Part shown: positions 51,686 to 62,896 of the stretch, piece by piece
Position numbering within the stretch: the stretch's first letter is position 1
Layout of the letters: the number at the start of each line of letters is the position of its first letter
Source: Delphinus delphis
Lineage: Eukaryota > Chordata > Mammalia > Artiodactyla > Delphinidae
DNA: 64,000 nt
Assembly: GCF_949987515.2 (NCBI RefSeq)
Contig: NC_082703.1
Coordinates: forward strand, 10,502,680 to 10,566,679
Reading direction: 5' to 3'
The notes under the pieces: generated by a model
Databases searched by the model: none
What the model was told of the DNA's origin: nothing
The model's input: the letters and a program-made list of their open reading frames with translations, nothing else
Program-made: the position numbers and the translations under genes

Positions 51686-51884
51686 AATTTGCTCTGTTGG
51701 ATACGTTTATATGTCAAACGTAAGATTTAATTTATCGATATGTTAATAGTGTCCATATTTCCCTGATAACACCTGGCATACACCATAGGACAGATCATTT
51801 CTGCATATTCCAAGTGCAAAAAATAGTCTGGGAGAGAAAGTTGATATGAAAATGGCTGACTCTTCTAAGCTACTTTGATGATTT

Positions 51885-51991
51885 ATGGGGAAATACATGT
51901 ATATGTACAGCTGATTCACTCTGTTATAGAGCAGAAGCTAGCATACCATTGTGAAGCAATTACACTCCAATAAAGATGTTAAAAAAAAACA
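51885..51991 (+). mobile_element. Short L1 3' end
   Basis: Last part of an L1 3'UTR (TGTACAGCTGATTCACTCTG, GTGAAGCAATTACACTCCAA, TAAAGATG) followed by an A-tail. Confidence 0.85.
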
Positions 51992-52172
51992 ATACAGAAT
52001 ACTTGAAATTGGTATTACACAAAAAAACTGTTTTTTGAACTGTGTGATTGTCATCCACCAAATGCCACAGGGGTGGACTGTATATCACTCCAGCGTTCAC
52101 TGAAATGCAATAGCTCCCACGTGGGGACACGGCAACAAGAGGGCCTTAAGAGATTATTGATGTTCCTTCCAG

Positions 52173-52234
52173 GTGTAAAGGCAGATCGCCGAGAAGCTGG
52201 AGTCAATCACGGCACCGCTGCTGGCAGCTTTAAG
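52173..52234 (+). other. Exon-like segment opposite to NRG1 (unproven)
   Basis: On the + strand a pyrimidine-containing acceptor (TGTTCCTTCCAG, AG at 52171-52172) is followed 62 bp later by a strong GTAAGT donor (from 52235). The segment and about 200 bp beyond it are free of known repeats, have a higher GC content than the surrounding intron and contain CCTAATTAATGCTGTCAGCA. I do not recognise a protein. It could be an antisense transcript exon, a conserved enhancer or chance. Confidence 0.25.
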
Positions 52235-52701
52235 GTAAGTGTTCAACAGGCCTGCCTAATTAATGCTGTCAGCACAGCTGTCCCCAATTATAAGGACATC
52301 TCACTTACGGACACAGAGAAGCTGTTCTGCAAGCTTCACTTAAGGCCATCAATACACAGGGTTAAAATGGATCCATTACAGTTTGACCTAATTGACGTGT
52401 AGCAAATTTCATTTGACATAAGTTTATAAATTTGATCTTTTCTGCTGTCAGAAAGCAGGGTTTATCTCTCCCCTTCATTTGCTATCCATACCTTCCATAT
52501 TCACTTCCAATATGTCACTTAAAGAGAGACCTGGATAAATACCCAGTTACTGAAAGTTTGATATTCTATTTATTTATTTTCCTGTGGTAACGCGGCTCTT
52601 CTCTTCTGATGTGTTCATGACTTAAGTAAATTTAGGACATTAGCATGACCTTGATGTGTTACTAATATGTGTCTGTGACCATTATTTCTTTGTTCAAATG
52701 G

Positions 52702-52754
52702 AATTACAATCATTTAATTAATCATTAATCATTACAATTACAATCATTTAATTA
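52702..52754. repeat. Two-copy AT-rich direct repeat
   Basis: AATTACAATCATTTAATTA at 52702-52720 and 52736-52754, separated by a short ATCATTAATCATT-like spacer. Confidence 0.9.
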
Positions 52755-53751
52755 ACTGATGTCACTAAATCCTAAAATTTAAAATTCTCTTTCTTCCTTT
52801 GAGAGAAGGACCTTATTTGGATGTTCTGTACTGGAATGAAATTCCCAGATGAGTTAGTTAACACTTGATTATAACTAGTTTTAAACAATAACAGCTGTGG
52901 GAAAACTTCTAAGCACTGCATAAAACGTAAAGCACTGCTTTTGAACAAAGTCCTAATTTATACCAGTATTAGTACCCCATCATCTACTTTTCACATAGCC
53001 ACTTAAAACCTACGTCTCCTGTGAAGAAGAAAACACTCTAGCAGAGCTAATCATGAAATAAACGTGTTTCCTTTCGGGACCTCAAAAGTGTCTTTCTTTG
53101 TTATTTAGGCAGGTCAACTCTTCTGGTAACCATGTTCCTTATTTTTCTACTTTATTCACAGATAACTTATTAAACTGAATGACACTTCAGAAGTGCATGC
53201 CAGGATTGAAGGGAGGCTTCTCAGTTCACTGAGGCCAACCAGATCAAAGTTAAATCTGTCTTTGTTTTGCCTACTATAGTTAAATAACCAGCTCTGCAAT
53301 GCCTCCTTAAGAAGGGCCCAAGTTTGACTTTGGGGGCATCTTTAAAGCTTGTGTAGCTCTTTGCATTTTTAAGCTGGTCCACTCACAACCTAACAACTAA
53401 CAATCCTTATCATTTTACTGCTACCCCACAGGAAAGACTAAGAAAGGCAAGTTTCTTATCTTAGCGTTCCCAGCGTCACAAATTTGTCGAAGAGGCAGAA
53501 AATGACCAGAGTCAAATAAACAGATTGTTTACAGTAAGAAAATCTGTGCTACATCATTGATCATCTAAAGCAATATAATCCTGTGACCTATATAACAAAG
53601 CTACAAGGCTGTGATGCTTTCCCGCACAGTCCTTGGAAGCCAAACTGTAAGATCAGAGCCAAAGGAGTCTGGTTTCAGACAACACACACACACACAATCA
53701 CAATAAGGAAGACTTCGAATTCACAGTTTCCCTTATTTGACATAAAAAATT

Positions 53752-53797
53752 AGTTCACTAAAGCATCTCTTGAAAGTTCACTAAAGCATCTCTTAAA
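53752..53797. repeat. Two-copy 23-bp tandem duplication
   Basis: AGTTCACTAAAGCATCTCTT followed by GAA (copy 1, 53752-53774) or AAA (copy 2, 53775-53797): one mismatch. The copies are adjacent and belong to no known repeat. Confidence 0.93.
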
Positions 53798-54119
53798 AGT
53801 ACAAGCTGCTTCCTGTGCACTCTGGGATAATCCACTGGTTCTCAAATTGCAATCAAATTTTCTCAGCACAAAGATTCACAAACATGGCACAAAAGAAACC
53901 TAAATGAAGCTTACTTAGCATGTCAACATTTGCCTTTCATTTCTTCCACAGGGACACTGGCGCGCCACTAGAAATATCTCATTTTGTTTGTTTTTATGTA
54001 GAAAGAAGTTTAATTGGCTCCTTTGCTAATGGTTTCTAGTCCATGGATTTAACTGACTAAACTCCACACATAACATTCTGTGCTTCCACCTATACCTTTT
54101 CATAGTCTCTATGAACAGT

Positions 54120-54270
54120 AAGAATCAGGAGTTTGCAGACCCAGGATCTAATGCTTGTTTGGTCTGTGGGACCAAAGAGGCACTGTGAACCTCAATAATC
54201 TTATCCATAAAAAGGGGTGAGGGGGACTAGATCTGCCTTACCTATTTCACAAAGCTGGAAAAGTCTAATT
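54120..54270 (+). repeat. MIR-like fragment next to a CHR SINE
   Basis: Diverged MIR-like sequence: GACCCAGGATCTAATGCTTG, ACCTCAATAATCTTATCC, TACCTATTTCACAAAG. Confidence 0.5.
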
Positions 54271-54285
54271 AAAAATGGTGGTTCT

Positions 54286-54500
54286 GGGCTTCCCTGGTGG
54301 CGCAGTGGTTGACAGTCTGCCTGCCGATGCCGGGGACACGGGTTCGTGCTCTGGTCCGGGAGGGTCCCATGTGCCGCGGAGCGGCTGGGCCCGTGAGCCA
54401 TGGCCGCTGAGCCTGCGCGTCCGGAGCCTGTGCTCCGCAGAGGGAGGGGCCACAGCGGTGAGAGGCCCGCGTATCGCAAAAAAAAAAAAAAAAAAAAAAA
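54286..54500 (+). mobile_element. Long CHR SINE, full length
   Basis: Plus-strand copy with an A-tail. AAAAATGGTGGT at 54271-54282 and 54498-54509 is its target-site duplication. It inserted next to an older MIR-like sequence. Confidence 0.95.
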
Positions 54501-55284
54501 AATGGTGGTGCAAGCATTTTGCATCTTTAAAAAAATTGTGTTTTCATTTTTAGTGCCGACTGGACTGTCATTATCTATAGATCATCTGAAAAGTCAAAAA
54601 AGGTTAGCTCATATATATCCAAATGACACCAAATCACGTAATTAACAGCTGAAAAACTGCATATAGCTGTGGTCACTCCTCAAGACTAAAAAAAAAAAAA
54701 AAGCAGCTGGAAACTATCAAGAAGGGTCACTAAAATGTTCAAAGGGAAGTGCTGCCAGTGTAAAGGAATAGACTAAACATTCTACAAGCCTCAAGACTGA
54801 TACAAGGAAGGCCAAGAAAGGAAAACAATGGGTCTTTAAAGTCATAAAAATTTTAGATTCATAGAAGAGTACTACAATGCATGGAAAGCCCTGCAAGCAT
54901 GAAGCAGGTAGCATTGGAATAAAAAAGGAAAAGAAGCACCTTCATACGCGATTTTATTTCAGCATGAAAGGTTATACTCAAGATGGCAAAATCTGAATAA
55001 GGTCTATAGTTCAGCTAATAGCATTATACCAATGTTAATTTTCAGTTTTGATCAATATATCAAGGGAACGGGAAGCTGGAGGAAGGGTATATGGGAACTC
55101 TGTCCTATCTTTGCAATTCCCCAGTGAATCTAAATTATCCCTTCCCCAAAACATACTCAAGATGACCAGCCCAATTCATGTATTTTTTGTATAGTAAGTT
55201 AAGTGTCCCTCTTCTGTGTTCCCATAAAGCCATTATTATTCCATTTAGTACAATGCATTTTATCTTTATAGGCATTTGTTTCAC

Positions 55285-55400
55285 CCAGGAGACAGAAGGC
55301 TCCTTTAAGTCAGGGGCTTTTTTCTTTTAATTCAGCTTTTATCCTAGTAACTAGCACAGTGCCCAATAATACTTGCTGAATAGGAGAATGAATAAAGTAA
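55285..55400 (+). repeat. L2-like LINE fragment
   Basis: AAGGCTCCTTTAAGTCAGGG, CTAGCACAGTGCCCAATAAT, CTTGCTGAATAGGAGAATGA match the L2 phrase order. Confidence 0.55.
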
Positions 55401-55654
55401 TAAAGTCAGTCTGGGAGTCAAATACTCCATATCAAATGAGCCACTTGTTTCTCTCTAATGCACAAGATTTATGCAAAAACACACTGGCTTTATCAGGGTT
55501 ATCGTGTACCTTTCCTACTCATATGATATGAATGAATTACATGGTCTTTTCTTAGTCAAACCTATTAGAATATTCCATATTGAAAAGATCTTCTGAAATC
55601 CAACTAGTATCGAGATACTGGCTCATTCATAGAGATAACCAGCTTTATTCTCTT

Positions 55655-55830
55655 AGATATTTCTCGATTTCCATTCTTTCAACAAATATTATTGAATGTC
55701 TATTGAATGGATACTACTGTTTTAAGTACTCAAGATACAGACTTGAACAAGAAAAACAAGATCCCTGCTCTCCTTGGAGCTTACATCTTGGGGTAGGGAC
55801 AGGCGTAGAGGGAGAGCCTATTAATCATTT
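55655..55830 (+). repeat. L2 LINE 3' fragment
   Basis: L2-type phrase order: TTCAACAAATATTATTGAAT, TAAGTACTCAAGATACAGA, GATCCCTGCTCTCCTTGGAG, CTTACATCTTGGGG. Confidence 0.75.
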
Positions 55831-56164
55831 AGACTGTTATATGACTTGTAAAATAAATTCTTTATCTTTAACTCTAAGAGCACTAAAAAATTGTTGAGGT
55901 AGCTGTATAGTTTCCACTTAGTCATGCAATATAGCTTTCTTTTCTATTTAAATTGAGACTGAGAATTGATCCCTAAATCTTATTTATAACCAACTAATAT
56001 TAATCAGTTAAACACTGCTCAATTGGTAAAATGGCATTTTGAAAGCTTTTATTCATGGTAGCAAGTTATTTTTCATATTAAAAACAACTCTATTGAGGAG
56101 GCTTCCTCTGCATAAATTATATTCTCAATATTTCATTATACTGCATTACACTTTTACCATTATA

Positions 56165-56440
56165 CAACTCAATATAAGTTGTGAAGTTTCCTGGTTAAAA
56201 GGCTGAGTCAGACAGACCTAAATTCAAATCCCACTCTGCCATATACTAGTTGTGCAACCTTGGGAAAATTCTTTAAATTCTCTAGACCCCAGTTTCCTAA
56301 AATTTAAAATGAGATTACAGTAGAATCTACCTCATAGGGCTGTTAAAAGGATTAAAAAAGATCATGCAATTTAAGCACTGAGCAGTATGTGTCCCAGTGC
56401 AAGCACTCAATAAATGTTGGTAGCAATTCTTATTATATCT
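56165..56440 (+). repeat. MIR SINE, nearly complete
   Basis: Ancient mammalian-wide tRNA-derived SINE. It shows the expected order: an opening like TGGTTAAAAGGCTGAGTCAG, a CAAATCCCACTCTGCC box, TTGTGCAACCTTGGG, CCCAGTTTCCTAAAAT, CTCATAGGGCTGTT and an end like CACTCAATAAATGTTGG. Confidence 0.88.
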
Positions 56441-56559
56441 TTACTTAAGCCTTCAATACATTTCAGCAGTTTATAAAGCTTTCTAAATTAACATAAAGTT
56501 TTTAAAGTGACTGCTCACTTAGAGCTAAGACCAGTGAAAGCACATTCATTCCTCTGGCA

Positions 56560-57045
56560 GATGGAGTAATGGCTCCCAAAGATGTCTCAATCCTAATTCC
56601 TAGAACCTGTGAATATGTTGCCTTGTATGGCAAGAGGGACTCTGCAGATGGGATCAGGGTGAGGACCTTGATGTGGGGAGATGATGCTGTATCAGCTGGT
56701 TCACCCAATCTAGTCACGTGAATCCTTAAGAGCAAATAATCTCTCCCTGGTGTAGCCGGTAGAAGAATGGTCAGAGACGTAATGCTGCTGGCTCTCGAGT
56801 CAGGGGAAGGGGCCCTGAGCCAAGGAATGCAGGCAGCCTCTAGAAGCTGGGAATGCCAAGAAAACGGATTTCCTCCTAGAGCTTCCAGAAGGGAGTGCAG
56901 CCCTGCCAACACTGTGATTTTTAGCCCAGTGAGACCTGTCTCAGAATTCTAACCTATAGGACTTCAAGATAATAAATGTGTTGTTTTAAGCCTCTAAGTT
57001 CATGGTAATTACTTACAGCAGCCATAGGAAACTAATACAATTCCC
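56560..57045 (+). repeat. Solo LTR-like ancient repeat (MaLR/MLT1-type)
   Basis: Phrases CTAATTCCTAGAACCTGTGA, GGGACTCTGCAGATGGGATC, GAGCCAAGGAATGCAGGCAG, CTCCTAGAGCTTCCAGAAGG, GATAATAAATGTGTTGTTTT and GCCATAGGAAACTAATACAA match a common old mammalian LTR-style repeat, including a late AATAAA. It has no internal viral genes. The exact family is uncertain. The open frames across it are incidental. Confidence 0.55.
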
Positions 57046-58961
57046 AGAGAGAAATCGATTCTGTTGATTTTCCAATATTAAGAACGGTGCAACTCTATCT
57101 CATGAAATGGTATATAGGATGTTCGTGTATAAAAATTGATATATCAGGGTTAGTAGAACTACTAGCTATGCATCACTTCACCTTTCATAGCCTCCTCTCA
57201 GGGGCCGAGAGAGGATCCACACTGAAGGAATCACAGACCCCAGGGAACAGAGGTTGGAAACCATTTAGGAGTTCAGGAACCAAGTTCAGCCCCAGAGACT
57301 GACCCCAACCAATCGTGGCCGAGACCATCGTTCTCTCTCTCTCGGGACTCAGCTTCCTGTTCATAAAAACAAGAGGTTGGATCATCTTTCAATGCTATTA
57401 AGCTCCAAAGTGAGTCAGGGAGATCGTTTTTTTCTCCTTTTTGTACACTGTGTTTCAGGAATTTATGAGCTGAGAGTCACCAACCTAATTTTTATATTTA
57501 AACATGATTTATGAACACTACCATCCCAATGACAACAGTATTGTCACACCACTAAAAAAGAGAAGAAAGGACTTCTATGAAATTTTCCAAGGTTCTCAAG
57601 AACCCAAACCTACATATCGGTAGAAATGTGCTTAAATTTGACAGTTAAGGTAACAAAATAAAATAAATCATTTTTTGAGTAACTTTACTATTTAAGTAGT
57701 AGTAATTTTTTTCTTGATTTCTGGAAAACATCATTTAGGGATTTTAATAAACAAAAATGTAAAACAAATCTTCAGACAAAGACTTTACAGATTAAACATT
57801 ACATTCACTTCTGGGTTGATATATGAAGAAGCCCACCACTTGGGAATCATATATCTTAGCTTTAGGCCATAATTTCTGTTTTTAAAGAAAGTTATTTCTT
57901 GCATGACTTTGGTATACCTCAAATATCTTACATAACATGAGGGAAAATTGTGTAATGGGACCAAAAGTGTGCAGTGAATCTGTTGAACAATGATCTATCT
58001 GTAAAAGGGGGAAAATCATCCTGACATAAGTTAACAGCTATAGAAATCTGACAGATAAGAACATAGCCTAAATCAAGCTTTTAGACAGGTCATGAAAGCC
58101 ATTCCTAAATCATCTTTAGTATCAACACTTTCTGACAAAAATCCACCAGCAATGCAGTTGACTTCTTTGATTTAACCATTAGAAAGTAACTGTGAGAAAT
58201 CAAACTTTAAGAAATTTACCATAACAATGGTGACAAAAAATAGAGAGGAAGCAAAATTTCTATAGTGGTTCTGCTATAGCATGTTTTAATGTATTAATAA
58301 GTAGGTCCTAAGTAGGGGCATGATACCAGCACATTATTGATTGAAAGCACTAAGGGACAAGCTTTCTTCTGATTAAAGAGATAGCCATGGTAAGACATGA
58401 AGATCTTATGAAAAAAAAGCTAATATCCTCCAGATGTGCATTGCAAGTTGTAGCTAGTTCAGTGGCTTCAAGGATCACTACATTTTCCACTATGTAAAGC
58501 TAAATGGAAGAGCTGACGGTACAGATGAAAAAGGTACAAAGATATTTCCCCCTTTTTGTAAGAAGTGCTATAATGATGGCATGAACCAGTCTTTAAAAAA
58601 ATTGATAAAGAAGTTAATACTGATCTTTGCTAGAAGAGAATGCCCTCAAGAACCAACGCCTGCAAAATAGGTACCAGTCTCAAGGTTTAAGGATATAAAG
58701 ATTCGACTAAGTTGTTAAGAACAAGTATCACCGGAGTTGTAACTGTACTTTCTTGTTAGTGCTCCAATTACAGTTCCGTACGTTTTCACTTCTCTTCACC
58801 CAGACCTACTTTTCCCAGAAGCCCCGATATTTTTAGCTTACGATTTTGTAAAATGAGGACTTTTTTCAGGAATGCAAACATGGAGTTTCAGCAGAAATAT
58901 CTGTAAGTAGGACAGGGATCTGTCAATGGTCTGGCAGACTGTCTTTCACCCAGCCAGAGGT

Positions 58962-59165
58962 TCTCAAACCTTGTGTACATACAAGTCACCTGGGCAAGTT
59001 TATCAAAACAAATAGGAAATATTCATAGACCCCCATCAGAAGACTCTGATACACTAGAGTCAGAGAAAAGCCCAAGAATGTGTTCTTTCGAAAAGCACCT
59101 CAGATGATTCTGATATGGGTGATCTGGGCACAATATTTTCAGAAACATGACAATGCTCTGAGGAA
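58962..59165 (+). mobile_element. MER5A-like hAT DNA-transposon fossil
   Basis: Non-autonomous element beginning CAGAGGTTCTCAAACCTTG, with AAGTCACCTGGGCAAGTTTA, CCCATCAGAAGACTCTGATA and CACCTCAGATGATTCTGATA in the expected order. The 3' inverted end is decayed. Confidence 0.65.
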
Positions 59166-61081
59166 GCAGTTCTGTCCAAAAGTTGCTCAGCATTTACAGA
59201 GTTAATGCCCACTCCACTAAGTCTTTCCAGTAAGACATCTTTTTTTGGAATGCTTAACGTTTATTTTCCTAGGTAAATTCAAAAGAAATAAGGTTTGATT
59301 TCCCTTCTGGAGAAATTCAGAATCTTACAGAAAGAGACAAAAGTGAATTATGAGAAGTTTTACATTCTTATAGGAAGTGCTACAATGGGTGGCATCTGCT
59401 TAGTTACCTGCACGGCTCAAGTTCTAACCCTTCATATCCAAAATAATAGTAAGCTAGGTGCTGGATGTAAAAAAAAAAAAAATGTTTTTTTTGAAAACAA
59501 TGAAAAAGGAGAGAAAACGAGAAAGGGAGAATCAGATATTCCAAAAAATTTCTCCTGAACTAGACACCTGCATGCAGATAGCTTTATGTGTTAGGAAAGG
59601 TAGACTATTCTCTATGTAAGGGCAGAGTCATTTCATAATATTTAAACAACTTATTTAAAATATATTGTACTAATCAGGCACACATTTATTTTGGAGAGTT
59701 CATATGGACGTTGCTTAAAAATATTTTTCCCTAGTCTTTAAAGCTGTGTAAGAGAAAGAAATAAACAACTTTAAACTTGTGCTTTCTTTAAGATGAGTAT
59801 ATATGCCTGTCCTCAGATTGGAATGGCTAGATCTAGAAAAGGTAGTTAAAAACTATAAAATATGGTATAAGAACTTTGCATTCCCAGACCTAGTTTAAAC
59901 TTCATTCGAAAATTGAAGCCCTACCTTAGTGTCACCATTCAATCTTCACAAGATACTACCTCCAAATCTTCTTACTCATCCGTCTCTCCTAGGCGACCAT
60001 GAGCATTAATACCTGTGTGGATATTAGTATCTCTAGCCTAGATCTCTTGGTTGAGATCTAGATCTTTGTTAGTGTTGCTTATCTCAAAAAAAAAAAAAAG
60101 CAAAAAATGTCACAAACATTCACTCAGTTGAGCAAATATAAAATTTCATTTTCTCATCAATTCACACCCTATATCCAGTCCACTAAAAAAATCAGTCAAC
60201 TTTACTACCAACTCTCCTCCTCCTCCCATGCCCATCCCAGGTCCTTTCCTGAAGGGAAATTCTGAACTAGAAATTAGGCAATACGCAGAGCCAATGAACT
60301 AGAAATGAGTCGACTATAAAGCAATCGCAAAAGAAGAAAAGAGGGGAAAGAAGAAGTAGGCCAACCACAAGGGCAATTAAATACCAACTGAACTAAACCG
60401 CATCCTAGGAAAGGGGGAAGTCACCAGAACAGAACTGTCTTCATGAAGGATAGCAACGTCTGTTATGGATTCCACATTAGAGAGGTAGACCCAACCGGTA
60501 TGGACACTGAGACAAAGGTCAGCTGTGAAACCTGGGGAAAGATTAGAAGGTGTAGTTGGAAGGAGTATTCCTAGGTGGGGAGCAAAGAGAAGGATTTATA
60601 ATCTGCTAGTTAGCTTTATTCCACATCCGGCCTTAGATGTGTGGGTTCACGTCTGTTTCTGAGCCACCTGGTTTTCCCTAATAGCATAGAACTCCATGCC
60701 TTTAAGGGTGAAGCATAAGTGGTTCTCTCACAACAGCTTGGCATCCTGAACAGAATTCAAGGTTCAGTAATTATGAGAACAAATGCGGGAGAGGTGGATG
60801 GTGGACTTGTCGCATAAACTGTCTAAAATAAAGGATACTCAGATCAACTACTGAATTTGAGACTTTTTTTTAGGACTATATTGGAATAAATTGATCAACA
60901 GCCTTTGGAAGGCCTGATGAGAACGCAGGTTCCTAGTAAAAAGATAGAACAGGCTGGAGAACATAAGCAATGTCAGTTACAAAAAAAGTCAGAATAAGGA
61001 CTTCCAGAACAAATAGCAAGGATATATATCTTTATGGCAGAATATTGAGACGACAACAACTTTTCAAGGGATATTATAGAG

Positions 61082-61247
61082 CAGAGGTAGGCAAAATACG
61101 GCCCTCAGGCCAAATCCTGCCCACCACCTGTTTTTGTAAATAAAGTTTTACTGGGACACAGACACTCATTTGTTAGTAAATCATCTATGTCTGCTTTCAC
61201 GCTAAACTGCAAAGTTGGCTCTTTACAGAAACGTTTGCAGACTCCTG
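61082..61247 (+). mobile_element. hAT-Charlie-type DNA-transposon fossil with 8-bp target duplication
   Basis: Starts CAGAGGTAGGCAAA and ends with the reverse complement of CAGGAGTCTGCAAA, an inverted repeat of about 14 bp with a few mismatches. TTATAGAG (61074-61081) and TTACAGAG (61248-61255) are an 8-bp target duplication with one mismatch, as hAT transposases make. The internal phrases TACGGCCCTCAGGCCAAATC and TTTTTGTAAATAAAGTTTTA are typical of this MER1-group family. It encodes no protein. Confidence 0.82.
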
Positions 61248-62559
61248 TTACAGAGCATCAGTACGTCATCATAGGGTATCTATAGAATTTCATCTAGCAA
61301 TTGGAATTGGCTGGTTTCATAAGGACAGATTACAGAATGGGAATAATTCATGTGGGATCTACATTTTGAGGTCCAAGAATGAACTCAGCATACAGAGTGG
61401 AATTTCCAAAATACTATCTGTGAATACAAAAGAAACAAGCTCCCCATCCAGACAAGCTGAGGGGGCTATGATACGCTTATAGTAAGTGCTGGCATTACCT
61501 AGTTCAGGAGAAAAAATGCTTGCAATTTATGGATGGGATAAATAGATTAGAAAAGGATGGTGGAGAAGTCAACTTCAAAGTAAGAAAATAAATGTTATAA
61601 ATTTGTGAATTAATGCTTTATTTGGTATATAGTTATTTAGTGTATATGATTCTTTTTGACGATGATTTCCTACCTAGAAAAAGAGGAAGACAGATTCACC
61701 CAAACCCTGACTCACAGAAGCGCCCCCTGGATGAGGACCGTTATCAGAGACAGGAAATGAGGTCTGTAGAATAGAAAACTAGAGACATAATCATGAAATA
61801 TCTCACCCATTTAGAATCTGAAAAACTGCATCTACCCAAAAGAGGAAAATTCTGATATTACTTTGTTAGTAATTTATAAAATCTTCTATTCTGTTTAAAT
61901 TTGAGAGGTTATGCCATTATGTCCCTGATGGCTGTCGATGATTTTCAACTATAATCAAGATGGCTGGGAAAGATGTAAATGTAAGTTGGAATAATACATT
62001 GTAGTTAAGCAGGAACTATTCCAGGATTGTGACAATGGATTCTTATTTTAGAAAGAATGGACTTTTGGCTTAATGAATCAAATTTGGACAGTAACAGTAT
62101 TAGGAGGCTCTCTAAACTTTATCTCAGAGACTTGACTCTGTACCTCGCTTATGCTGTCTGGATGACATTCCGTCCAGTTTCTTCCTGGGAGAGGTCTGAG
62201 ATCATTTACGTTGTTTACAAAATTATGCTAAGTTTTTATAACGAGGATTAGCAGGAAAAAGGTAAGTGACTTTAAAACCGAAGATTGAGAAATTGAGGAA
62301 AATAGATTTTAGAAAGACTCGGGAAGTGTGTCACACGTTGTAATTATTTCTAAAATGTGTTGCAATTGTCTCTTTGAAAGGAGGAAATGAGAATTATAGA
62401 AGTGGATTGGGATGAAATACTTTGGGTAAGAAGCCAGACGAAAGACATATTTTAAAAATGCAGGCAACCATTTGAATGTCTTGCTATGCTTCTAAAGTTG
62501 AGTTTATAAAAGTGTAAGTGACAAGAAAAAAAATGCAGGCAACATAATAATATAAGACA

Positions 62560-62707
62560 GGGAACTCTAATGCGCTGTGGTGACCTAAATGGTAAGGAAA
62601 TCCAAAGAAGAGGGAATACACGTATATGTATAGCTGATTCGTTTTGTTGTACTGTAGAAACTACACAACATTGTAAAGCAACTATACTCCAATAAAAATT
62701 AATTAAA
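62560..62707 (+). mobile_element. Short L1 3' end, hit by a SINE at its tail
   Basis: L1 3'UTR remnant (TATAGCTGATTCGTTTTGTT, CATTGTAAAGCAACTATACT, CCAATAAAAATTAATT). A CHR SINE begins immediately after its A/T-rich end. Confidence 0.85.
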
Positions 62708-62896
62708 GGGCTTCCCTGGTGGCGCAGTGGTTTAGAGTCCGCCTGCCGATGCAGGGGACATGGGTTCGTGCCCTGATCCGGGAAGAGTGGCTGGGCCTGT
62801 GAGCCATGGCCGCTGAGCCTGCGCGTCCGGAGGCTGTGCTCTGCAGCGGGAGAGGCCATAACAGTGAGAGGCCCGCGTACCACACACACACACACA
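62708..62896 (+). mobile_element. Long CHR SINE with internal deletion and CA-repeat tail
   Basis: Plus-strand copy lacking about 16 bp in the middle (the CCCACATGCCGC region seen in its sisters). Where the others have an A-tail this copy has a (CA)n run at 62881-62896. AAATTAATTAAA before and AAATTAATTTAAA after are an imperfect target-site duplication. Confidence 0.93.

Noticed and set aside
53680..53695. Short CA run
   Set aside because: Too short and too common to treat as a microsatellite locus.
56502..56912. 136-codon open frame on the minus strand
   Set aside because: It lies on the reverse strand of an LTR-like ancient repeat.
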